64,000 nt of DNA, taken from assembly GCA_030426395.1 (NCBI GenBank), contig JAUHYE010000001.1, positions 1 through 64,000 of the forward strand, given 5' to 3'. The DNA is from Phycisphaerae bacterium (GTDB lineage: Bacteria; Planctomycetota; Phycisphaerae; Phycisphaerales; UBA1924). A program made the position numbers and the translations under genes. The stretch's first letter is position 1. Each line of letters opens with the position of its first letter. Shown here piece after piece: positions 56,147 through 64,000 of this stretch. Under the pieces are notes generated by a model, which saw only the letters and a program-made list of their open reading frames with translations, searched no databases and was not told the DNA's origin.

Positions 56147-56326
56147 ATGAGCCTGTGGGAATGGATCCTGACAATCGTGGGCTGGACGCTCCGTCTGGGC
56201 TTCGGGCTGGCTCTGCTGCTCGTTCTCGCCGCGTTGATTTACGATTCACCTCGGATCTGGCGGAAGTGGAAACGGGGCGAGTACCAACGCCGATGGCGTG
56301 AAGAGCGGGCTCGAAGGCGCGAATAG
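56147..56326 (+). CDS. 59-aa single-TM small protein (below ORF-track cutoff)
   Basis: MSLWEWILTIVGWTLRLGFGLALLLVLAALIYDSPRIWRKWKRGEYQRRWREERARRRE*. Confidence 0.5.
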   Translation: MSLWEWILTIVGWTLRLGFGLALLLVLAALIYDSPRIWRKWKRGEYQRRWREERARRRE

Positions 56327-56350
56327 TCACCGATTTCACTCACCCCGCCC

Positions 56351-56497
56351 GATCCACCCGTGCGCACCGCTCCCCCACCGATGCGCACGATTGGCGCAAT
56401 CGTGCGCATCGGTACGTCACCGGTGGCTTCCGGCCGCCCAACGGTGCGCATTCTCGGACCAACGGACGCCAGCGGTGGCCTACCGGTGGCTTCCTCT
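56351..56497. repeat. 21-nt degenerate tandem array (7 units)
   Basis: gatccacccgtgcgcaccgct / cccccaccgatgcgcacgatt / ggcgcaatcgtgcgcatcggt / acgtcaccggtggcttccggc / cgcccaacggtgcgcattctc / ggaccaacggacgccagcggt / ggcctaccggtggcttcctct. Confidence 0.9.
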
Positions 56498-56608
56498 GGA
56501 CCGGAGAAGGCATTTTTTGTTCTTTTGGAGGCCTTCGGAACTCAAGCCGGGGGCCCCAAGGCCCGATCACAGGGGTTCGAGAGGTCCTCAGACAGGAGAT
56601 GCCGAACC

Positions 56609-57304
56609 ATGCCCACCACCCCCACCATCCCCGACCGCTTCGCCCCGGCCATCCAGTGGTGCGGCCAGCGGATCGACAAGTGGCAGGAGAACCGGGCGTT
56701 GCTCGGGCTGACGCAGGCGGGCGTCGACGAGCTCGACGCCCGGATCCAGGCGGCCCGCGACGCCCGGGCCAGCTACCTGCGGGCCAAGCGCGAGCTGCGC
56801 AATGCCTCCAAGACCTACCGCGCCAGCGTCGGCACGATGCGACGGACCGCCGCGGCCCTGCTGGCGACGATCCGCGCGACGGCCAAGCGCAGCGATGAAC
56901 CCACGGCCGTCTACGCCGCCGCCAGCGTGCCGCCCCCCGCCAAACGCGGGCCCAGCCCCACGCCGGCCACGCCGCGGGACTTCGAGGTCGAGCTCCTGGG
57001 CGACGGCGCGCTCAAGGTGCGCTTCGAGTGCCCCCACCCCCCCGGCGTGCGGGCTGTGACGTACCGCGTCGAGCGGATGCTCGACATGGCCGGCGGGCTG
57101 ACGATCATCCAGACGGCCAAGGGGCGTTCCTTTACCGACGACACCATCCCGGCGGGCACCCGCAGCGTGCTGTACAAGGTGACGGCCCAGACCTCGACGC
57201 GCGACGGCGAGGCGGCGGTGCACCTGGTACCCTTCGGGCAGGGGTCGATGGCTGGGGGGGCGGCGGAAGTGAACGAGGCGCCCGAGGCGGGGCGGGCGGC
57301 TTGA
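56609..57304 (+). CDS. Helical N-term plus Fn3-like C-term protein, array-associated family member B
   Basis: Paralog of 43467-44159; RALLGLTQAGVDELDARIQAARDARAS...AVYAAASVPPPAKRGPSPTPATP..VTYRVERML...SVLYKVTAQT. Confidence 0.7.
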   Translation: MPTTPTIPDRFAPAIQWCGQRIDKWQENRALLGLTQAGVDELDARIQAARDARASYLRAKRELRNASKTYRASVGTMRRTAAALLATIRATAKRSDEPTAVYAAASVPPPAKRGPSPTPATPRDFEVELLGDGALKVRFECPHPPGVRAVTYRVERMLDMAGGLTIIQTAKGRSFTDDTIPAGTRSVLYKVTAQTSTRDGEAAVHLVPFGQGSMAGGAAEVNEAPEAGRAA

Positions 57305-57317
57305 AGAGCCGGAGGGG

Positions 57318-57462
57318 ATCACCACAGAGGCACAGAGGCACCGAGGGAAGATGAGTGGGGAAGAAGGGCTGGGAAGAGAGCCCGCCGAGCGCCCCGCGCT
57401 CCGCCGACCCCTTCCCGTTTCTTCTCAACCGATCTCTGTGTCTCTGTGCCTCTGTGGTTATC
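57318..57462. repeat. Inverted pair of interspersed repeat gatMaccacagaggcacagaggcaccgag
   Basis: 57318-57348 forward copy and about 57433-57461 inverted copy (ctctgtgtctctgtgcctctgtggttatc). Confidence 0.7.
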
Positions 57463-57469
57463 TTTCTTC

Positions 57470-58450
57470 ATGGCCTCCAAGCCCCTCATCCCCGTCATCG
57501 CCGGCCCCACAGCCGGCGGCAAGACGAGCCTGGCCATCGCGACCGCCAAGCTGGCACAGGCCGAGGGCCATACCCCCCGCGGAGCGGTCATCTCCGCCGA
57601 TGCCTTCCAGGTGTATCGTGGGCTGGACATCGCCAGCGCCAAGCCCGGCATGGACGAGCGCGAGGGCGTGCCCCACCACCTCATCGACATCGTCGAGCCC
57701 AGCGAGCCCTTCACCGTCGCGCAGTGGCTGGAGCTGGCAACGCAGAAGATCGATGAGATCGAGCGAGCGGGCGGCTGGCCCATCGTCGCCGGCGGCACAC
57801 ACCTGTACATCAAGGCGCTCATCGACGGGCTCTTCGAGGGACCGCCCGCCGACGAATCGCTCCGCGAGCAACTCCGCGCGATGCCCGTCGACGAGCGCCG
57901 GTCAGAGCTCGAGCGCGTCGACCCGGCAGCCGCCGCCCGCATCCACCCCGCCGACGAACGCCGCACCGTCCGGGCCCTGGAGGTCTTCCGCCTCACCGGC
58001 ACGCCCATCAGCGACCACCAGGGCCAGTGGGATAGCGGCAGTAACCCCCTGGCCGATCGCCTGCTCCTGGTCACCCTGCACTGGGACACCGAGGCCATCA
58101 ACCGCCGCATCAACGCCCGGGTGAAGGCGATGGTCGAGGCCGGGCTGGTGGAGGAGACCCGGCGGCTGCTGGAGGCCGGCACCCTCGGCCCCCAGGCGGC
58201 CCAGGCCCTGGGCACCAAGCAGATCGCGGGTTACCTGGACCCAAAGAGTCAATTGGTATTTTCCCTCGAAGATGCCATCGAGCGGACGAAGATCGAGACC
58301 CGCCGATTCGCCAAGAACCAGCGCACCTGGCTCCGCCGGTTGGCCGCCGGGCCAAGCGAAACACCGAAACGCCTGGCGATCCATCCCGATGGCCAGGACG
58401 CGGAAAAACTCGCACAAATCGTTGTCAACGCGTGCTTTACACCGAGCTAA
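57470..58450 (+). CDS. miaA: tRNA dimethylallyltransferase
   Basis: PVIAGPTAGGKTSLAIATAKLA ... ISADAFQVYRGLDIASAKPG ... VPHHLIDIVEPSEPFTVAQW. Confidence 0.94.
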   Translation: MASKPLIPVIAGPTAGGKTSLAIATAKLAQAEGHTPRGAVISADAFQVYRGLDIASAKPGMDEREGVPHHLIDIVEPSEPFTVAQWLELATQKIDEIERAGGWPIVAGGTHLYIKALIDGLFEGPPADESLREQLRAMPVDERRSELERVDPAAAARIHPADERRTVRALEVFRLTGTPISDHQGQWDSGSNPLADRLLLVTLHWDTEAINRRINARVKAMVEAGLVEETRRLLEAGTLGPQAAQALGTKQIAGYLDPKSQLVFSLEDAIERTKIETRRFAKNQRTWLRRLAAGPSETPKRLAIHPDGQDAEKLAQIVVNACFTPS

Positions 58451-58690
58451 CCACACGTTGCCAACAGGCTGCCAACAGGCGAAGTACGGCCCGCCGCCGA
58501 ATATCGGAGGCCGTGGCCGGGGTTCTCGGCCGATGGAAGGACTCGGATTCCCCCCGCCGCGGCCTGGCGCTTGACAATGCCGCGGCCCGATCCTTCCGTG
58601 TCCGGCGACCCCCACCCCGTGGGGAAAGCACCCATGTGACCCCGATCGCTCGATCCAGACCAAGAGCCCAGCCCGAGCAACGAAGCACGA

Positions 58691-61468
58691 ATGGCCAAGA
58701 AGACCACCAAGAAGACCACGAAGAAGACCTCCAAAAAGAAGGTCGCCAAGAAGACCGCCGGCCGGGCATCGGCCGGTGGCGGGCGTGGTCGCGTGAGTCG
58801 GGGCACCGGCTACAAGGCCGGCACCGCCAAGGGCAAGGACCTGGTCATCGTCGAGAGCCCCAGCAAGGCCAAGACCATCAATAAGTACCTGGGCGACGGA
58901 TACGTCGTGCTGGCCAGCGTCGGCCACGTGCGAGACCTGCCCGAGAAGGCCGACAAGGGCGACAAGAGCCCCGTGCCCGGCGTCGACATCGAGAAGCGCT
59001 TCACCCCGACCTACCGCGTGCTGAGCGGCAAGGAGGCGGTGATGAAGGAGCTCAAGCGGGCCGCCACCGACGCCACCAGCGAGGGCGGCAACGTCTGGTT
59101 CGCAACGGATCTGGACCGCGAGGGCGAGGCCATCGCCTGGCACCTCGCGCAAGAGATCGGCATCGACGCCGAGGCCGCCAAGCGCGTGGTCTTCGCCGCC
59201 ATCACCAAGGCCGAGATCGCCAAGGCCTTCAACAACCCCCACCCCATCGACGTCGATAAGGTCAACGCCCAGCAGGCCCGCCGCATCCTCGACCGCATCG
59301 TGGGCTACCAGGTCTCGCCGCTCTTGTGGAAGAAGGTCACCCGCGGCCTGAGCGCCGGCCGCGTGCAGAGCGTGGCGGTGCGGCTGGTCGTCGAGCGCGA
59401 GCGCGAGATCCGCAACTTCGTTCCCGATGAGCAGTGGAGCGTCACCGCCAGCTTCGCCGGCGATCGGGCCGACGCGAGCAAGCTCGCCCCCCAATGGACC
59501 GAACTGCTGGCCAAGCGCGACGACAAGGGCAACGCGCCACCCCTCAAGATGCAGAACGCCTGGCTGGCCGACCACGGCGCCTTCCGCGCCGAGCTGGTCG
59601 AGGTCGGTGGCCAGAAGTTCGACGTAAGCCAGCCCGGCGACGCCGAACCCGAGGACCTGACCCCGCGCGTCGTGAAGCTGCTCGAATCCGCCGGCCTGAC
59701 CACCATCGAGGTCACCAGCGAGGAGGACCCCGAGGCCAAGGGCCCCGCCCGCTTCACGCGCACCATCACCGGCACGCCCGACACGAGCCTGCCCTGGAGC
59801 GTGCGCTCCATCGAGACCAAGCGCACCAGCAGCCGCCCGCCCGCGCCGTTCATCACGTCCACGCTGCAACAGGCAGCCAGCACGCGCCTTGGCTTCGGCG
59901 CCCGCCGCACCATGAGCGCCGCCCAGGGCCTGTACGAGGGCGTCAACATCCCCGGCGAGGGGCCCGTCGGCCTCATCACCTACATGCGTACCGACTCGAC
60001 GCACATCGCCGGCGAAGCGCTGAACATGGCGCGCGAGCACATCACCAAGACCTGGGGCGACAGGTACCTGCCCGAGAAGCCCAACTTCTTCGGCAGCAGC
60101 AACAAGAGCGCCCAGGAGGCCCACGAGGCCATCCGCCCCACCAACGTCGCGTACACCCCCGACATGGTGCGCAAGGCCCTCAAGCCCGACCAGGCGAGGC
60201 TCTACGAAATCATCTGGCAGCGCTTCGTCGCCTGCCAGATGAGCAATGCGCAGTGGGACGCGACGACCATCCTTATTGATGGCGGCAAGAGTGATACCTT
60301 GACCTTCAAGGCCACGGGCCGCGTGCTGGTGTTCGATGGCTTCTACAAGGTCGCCGGCGTGCCCACCGCCAGCGATGAGGCGACGCTGCCCACCGTCAAG
60401 GAACAATCCACGCTCCACGCCTTCGGCATCGACCCGCGCCAACGCTTTACCAGCCCACCCGCGCGATACACCGAGGCGAGCCTCATCAAGACGCTCGAGA
60501 GCGAGGGCATCGGCCGGCCCAGCACCTACGCCAGCATCGTGCAGACGATCCAGGACCGCAAGTACGTCGAACAGCGCGAGCGCCGCTTCTACGCCAGCGA
60601 CCTCGGAGAAGTCGTCACCGACAAGCTCATCGAGGCCTTCCCGCGCATCATGGACCTGGGCTACACGCGAGAGATGGAGGCCGACCTCGACAAGATCGAG
60701 GAAGAGCACCTCGACTGGATCGACATGCTCGAGCGCTTCTACGGCCCATTCAAGGAGAACCTCGAGCACGCCCTCGAGAACCTCCAGCACGCCAAGGCCG
60801 AGATCCAGCCCAGCGACTACCTCTGCCCGCGCGACGGCGCCGAGCTGGTCTACCGCTTCGGCAAGAACGGCCGCTTCCTGAGCTGTTCCAACTATCCCGA
60901 CTGCAATTACGCGTGCCCCGTCGACAGCCACGGCAAGCCGCGACCCATCGAGTACGTCGACGTCCGCTGCCCCAAGACCGGCCGCCCGATGGTCCACCGT
61001 ACCGGCCGCTTCGGCCCGTTCATCGCCACCGATCTGGCCGAGGGGGAGAGCCCCGAGGACGGGCTGATCCTCAACATCGACAAGAAGGGCCACGTCGTCG
61101 CGCCGTCGGTGCCGCCGGTCGAGACCGACCTGCCGTGCCCGACGTGCGAGGCCCCGCTCAATCTCCGCAGCGGCGCCCGCGGCCCCTGGCTGAGCTGCTC
61201 GCGGTTCCCCAAGTGTCGCGGCCGCGGCAAGTGGAGCGAACTGGACGAAAAGAAGCAGACCGAGTTGGAAAACAAGCTCGAGGCCCACGAACGCGACAAC
61301 CCCACGCCCATCATCAAGCGCCTCGATGGCACGCCCCTGACCGACGCCAAAGGCAAGCCCGTCGAGAACGCCCCGACTATCAACCAGTTGATCCTCGACG
61401 AGATGCCAGGCGACGCCGTGAGCACGCACGAGCGCCCTGTGCCAAAGAAGCACGCCAAGTCGGCGTAA
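58691..61468 (+). CDS. topA: DNA topoisomerase I
   Basis: LVIVESPSKAKTINKYLGDGYVVLASVGHVRDLP ... GLITYMRTDSTHIAGEAL; Lys-rich N-terminus, C-terminal zinc fingers. Confidence 0.96.
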   Translation: MAKKTTKKTTKKTSKKKVAKKTAGRASAGGGRGRVSRGTGYKAGTAKGKDLVIVESPSKAKTINKYLGDGYVVLASVGHVRDLPEKADKGDKSPVPGVDIEKRFTPTYRVLSGKEAVMKELKRAATDATSEGGNVWFATDLDREGEAIAWHLAQEIGIDAEAAKRVVFAAITKAEIAKAFNNPHPIDVDKVNAQQARRILDRIVGYQVSPLLWKKVTRGLSAGRVQSVAVRLVVEREREIRNFVPDEQWSVTASFAGDRADASKLAPQWTELLAKRDDKGNAPPLKMQNAWLADHGAFRAELVEVGGQKFDVSQPGDAEPEDLTPRVVKLLESAGLTTIEVTSEEDPEAKGPARFTRTITGTPDTSLPWSVRSIETKRTSSRPPAPFITSTLQQAASTRLGFGARRTMSAAQGLYEGVNIPGEGPVGLITYMRTDSTHIAGEALNMAREHITKTWGDRYLPEKPNFFGSSNKSAQEAHEAIRPTNVAYTPDMVRKALKPDQARLYEIIWQRFVACQMSNAQWDATTILIDGGKSDTLTFKATGRVLVFDGFYKVAGVPTASDEATLPTVKEQSTLHAFGIDPRQRFTSPPARYTEASLIKTLESEGIGRPSTYASIVQTIQDRKYVEQRERRFYASDLGEVVTDKLIEAFPRIMDLGYTREMEADLDKIEEEHLDWIDMLERFYGPFKENLEHALENLQHAKAEIQPSDYLCPRDGAELVYRFGKNGRFLSCSNYPDCNYACPVDSHGKPRPIEYVDVRCPKTGRPMVHRTGRFGPFIATDLAEGESPEDGLILNIDKKGHVVAPSVPPVETDLPCPTCEAPLNLRSGARGPWLSCSRFPKCRGRGKWSELDEKKQTELENKLEAHERDNPTPIIKRLDGTPLTDAKGKPVENAPTINQLILDEMPGDAVSTHERPVPKKHAKSA

Positions 61469-61493
61469 ATCCGACCCTCATCGCAACGCTGGG

Positions 61494-62435
61494 CTAATCC
61501 CGCGGCGGCGCCGAAGGCCCCGCCAGCGGCGTCTCTCCACGCAGCCGCCGCCCGAGATCCGCCAGGATCCGATCTTCAAGCGTCACGAGCTGGTGGCTCA
61601 GGATCAGCCGCCCAGGCACCCAGATGGGCTCCTGCCCCTCGGGCGCCGAGTTCTTCGCGCCCACCCACGAGTCGCGCAGCGTCGCGTAGGGCACGATGGT
61701 GTACGAGTTGTCGGCCACGCCGCCGCTCAGTTCCTGACCGAGCCCGACGCCCGGGCTGGCTTCCGTGAGCGTCGCCAGGAAGTCCGAGCCGGGGATCATC
61801 TGCCGCGCCGCATCGTCGATGTGAATCCACCGCGCGATCTTTGCACCTTTGTGTGGCGTCGCGAGCGTGTAGAGCGTCTTGATGTTCAACCGCACACCAA
61901 GATCCCGGCCAACCTCCGTCGGCTCGGCCCATGCTGTCCGCGCCACGAGCCCGCCCATCGAGACGGCCACCACGTCGACCTCCACCGTCCACCGCTCGCC
62001 CGTCAGCGGGTCGACGGTGCTGCCAAACTCATCGGCGACCTTCTGCGCCACCGTGTCGGCCAGCATGGGGATGTCGTTGCCGAACATGTAGCTGATCGGC
62101 AGCACGCGGTCTTCTTCGGCTCCGGTCACGCGACGCACGCGCCCGGCCATGTTGGTGGCCGACATGCTCGGCGCCCGGTACCCGCTCAGCACGATCACCG
62201 GCCGCTCGACGCCCACCGGCGTGGCCTCCATCTCCTCGATGGCCTCACGCACCTCGGCCTTCGTGGCCGGGTAGGCGGGGTTGTGATGGTCCAGGTGGAT
62301 GCACGACGCCAGCGCCACGAGGCACACGCCGCCCAGCAGGCCGATGCCCGCACGGCGGAACCGCCGACGCCAGCGCTTGGGCCGCTTGGTCTTGCCGCCC
62401 TCGGGCGTGGTCTGGTTGGTTTCCGATTCGCTCAT
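61494..62435 (-). CDS. Alpha/beta-hydrolase-fold lipase/esterase-like protein
   Basis: VDVVAVSMGGLVARTAWAEP; lipobox-like LVALASC. Confidence 0.7.
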   Translation of the reverse strand: MSESETNQTTPEGGKTKRPKRWRRRFRRAGIGLLGGVCLVALASCIHLDHHNPAYPATKAEVREAIEEMEATPVGVERPVIVLSGYRAPSMSATNMAGRVRRVTGAEEDRVLPISYMFGNDIPMLADTVAQKVADEFGSTVDPLTGERWTVEVDVVAVSMGGLVARTAWAEPTEVGRDLGVRLNIKTLYTLATPHKGAKIARWIHIDDAARQMIPGSDFLATLTEASPGVGLGQELSGGVADNSYTIVPYATLRDSWVGAKNSAPEGQEPIWVPGRLILSHQLVTLEDRILADLGRRLRGETPLAGPSAPPRD

Positions 62436-62519
62436 TGGGCCTCCCGGGGCTTGCTCCCCAGGGGGTTCTTCGGAAAAGCTAGTGTTTACTTACAATAATT
62501 CCGCACGATCGAGCGAAAA

Positions 62520-63854
62520 TTACACCAGCAGGGTCGCCGGGGCCTCCAGCATACCCTTCACGGTGTTCAGGTACTGGGCGGCCATGGCCCCATCGACGAT
62601 GCGGTGGTCGCTGGACATGGTCATGCTCATCACGCTGCCGATCATGAGCTGCCCGTCGCGGACCACCGGGATCTCGCGGGCCGCCCCCACCGCCAGGATG
62701 CAGGCGTTGGGCGGGTTGATGATGGCCGTGAAGTGGGCGACGCCGAACATGCCCAGGTTGCTGATGGTGAAGGTGCTGCCGTCCATGTCCTCGACGCTCA
62801 AGCCCTTCTCGCGGGCCTTCTTGGCCAGCCGGCGAGTCTCGCTGCTGATGGTCCGCAGCCCCATGCGGTCGGTGTCCCGCAGCACAGGCACGACCAAACC
62901 GCCCCCACGCTCCTCGGGCAGGGCCACGGCCACACCGATGTTGACCGCCCCGTGCTGGCGGATGGCCACCTGCTTGCCCGAATCGTCCCACGACGAGTTG
63001 ACGAAGGGGTGCTGGTGCATCGCCAGGGCGCAGGCCCGCACCAGGAAGTCGTTGACGGTCAGCTTCACCCCCTGGGCCTCGAGCTGCTCATTCAGCTGCT
63101 CGCGCAGGTCGAGCAGCGCGTCCATGTCGGCCTCGACGGTGACCTGGTAGTGGGGGATGGTCTGCTTGCTCTGCACCAGCCGCTTGGCGATGGTGCCGCG
63201 CATGTTGCTGAGCGTGACGGTGTTATCTTCCAGGGCCGCCCCCATCGGCGGCAGCTCGACGGCGGGCCGGGCCGACTCGCGGGCTGCCTTGCCGCCCGAA
63301 CCCATCGACCCCCCGCTCTTGAGCGCCTGCTCCACGTCCTTCTTCACGATGCGGCCGCTGGGCCCGGTGCCATCCACGCGCGAAAGGTCGAAGTTGTGCT
63401 CGCCGGCGATCTTCTTGGCCAATGGGCTGGCGAAGATCCGTCCGCCATCGCCGTTCGAGGTCGACCCGTTGCTGCTGCCGTTACTGGCCGGCGCGGAGGC
63501 CGTGGCGGTCGAGGTCGAGGCCTTGCTCGATTCGGATCCCTCGGCCTGCTTGCTCTCGGCCTTGGGCTCCGACTTCGCCTCCCCGCCCCCCTTCGCGGCC
63601 TCGGCCACATCCTCGCCCTCCTCGGCGATGATCACGATCGGGTCGCCCACGTTCACCGCGTCGCCCTGCTTGGCGGCCAGCCTGGCCACGGTGCCCTCGT
63701 CAAAAGCCTCGAGCTCCATGGTGGCCTTGTCGGTCTCGATGTCGGCCAGCACGTCGCCCGGAGAGACCGTGTCGCCTTCCTTGACGTGCCATTGGATGAC
63801 CGTGCCGACTTCCATCGTGTCGGACAAACGCGGCATGGTGACGGTAATCGGCAT
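62520..63854 (-). CDS. Dihydrolipoamide acetyltransferase (PDH E2)
   Basis: [54 protein letters not shown] ... [35 protein letters not shown] ... [19 protein letters not shown]. Confidence 0.95.
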   Translation of the reverse strand: MPITVTMPRLSDTMEVGTVIQWHVKEGDTVSPGDVLADIETDKATMELEAFDEGTVARLAAKQGDAVNVGDPIVIIAEEGEDVAEAAKGGGEAKSEPKAESKQAEGSESSKASTSTATASAPASNGSSNGSTSNGDGGRIFASPLAKKIAGEHNFDLSRVDGTGPSGRIVKKDVEQALKSGGSMGSGGKAARESARPAVELPPMGAALEDNTVTLSNMRGTIAKRLVQSKQTIPHYQVTVEADMDALLDLREQLNEQLEAQGVKLTVNDFLVRACALAMHQHPFVNSSWDDSGKQVAIRQHGAVNIGVAVALPEERGGGLVVPVLRDTDRMGLRTISSETRRLAKKAREKGLSVEDMDGSTFTISNLGMFGVAHFTAIINPPNACILAVGAAREIPVVRDGQLMIGSVMSMTMSSDHRIVDGAMAAQYLNTVKGMLEAPATLLV

Positions 63855-63927
63855 TGGAAGGGCTCCGGTCTCGGGCGGGCGTGCGGATCGAGCACATGGT
63901 AGGGATCGGCAGCCCAGGGGGGCGTCT

Positions 63928-64000
63928 CTACCGACGCGGCTTCCGGGCCGCGGGCAGGCGTTTCGGCTTCGGTGGCCCGGCCAGCGAGGCCTCGATCAAG
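63928..64000 (-). CDS. C-terminal end of an upstream minus-strand gene (truncated by window)
   Basis: ...[23 protein letters not shown]; open to the right edge. Confidence 0.3.
   Translation of the reverse strand, partial: LIEASLAGPPKPKRLPAARKPRR

Noticed and set aside
17133-56497. TIGR-Tas or other known guide-array systems
   Set aside because: No Nop-domain Tas, reverse transcriptase, Argonaute or nuclease gene adjacent; unit organisation differs.
1-64000. Diversity-generating retroelement, retron or restriction/anti-phage defence island
   Set aside because: No reverse transcriptase, methylase/endonuclease pair or recognisable defence effector was found.

Overview
64-kb high-GC window of planctomycete character, probably Phycisphaerae. 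That assignment is an inference from the GC-type dockerin tails, the PEP-CTERM-like anchors and the integrase type. Left end (1 to about 6.99 kb): the right end of an integrated phage or island. It has a lambda-J-like tail tip gene open at the window edge (minus strand, not in the ORF track), small HTH genes, a replication-type protein, an orphan HicB-RHH antitoxin and a tyrosine integrase that reads through an antisense tRNA-Tyr. A perfect 75-bp inverted repeat (1054-1128 / 2172-2246) flanks a helix-turn-helix gene there. The rest is chromosomal: adk-like, fusA, WecA-like and O-antigen-ligase-like genes, four tandem secreted paralogs, a stand-alone atpA, dockerin-tailed secreted proteins, a GbsR/MarR regulator, leucine-degradation genes, acnA, LysR, a cluster of paralogous zinc-ribbon membrane proteins with a gene relic, ogt, a glycan/methyltransferase cluster, sigma/anti-sigma, trpS, miaA, topA and PDH E2. 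The main hunt result is a recurrent set of degenerate tandem arrays with an exact 21-nt period (two helical turns, seven codons). They occur at eight loci with different sequences: about 3529, 17133, 24664, 40452, 41985, 43148, 44164 and 56351. Two of them (43148-43420 and 56351-56497) lie directly upstream of two genes of one family (N-terminal helical region plus a Fn3-like C-terminus). The array upstream of atpA is bounded by a perfect 19-bp inverted repeat. This array-plus-gene pairing is the best candidate here for an undescribed system. Everything was read by eye; no searches were run.
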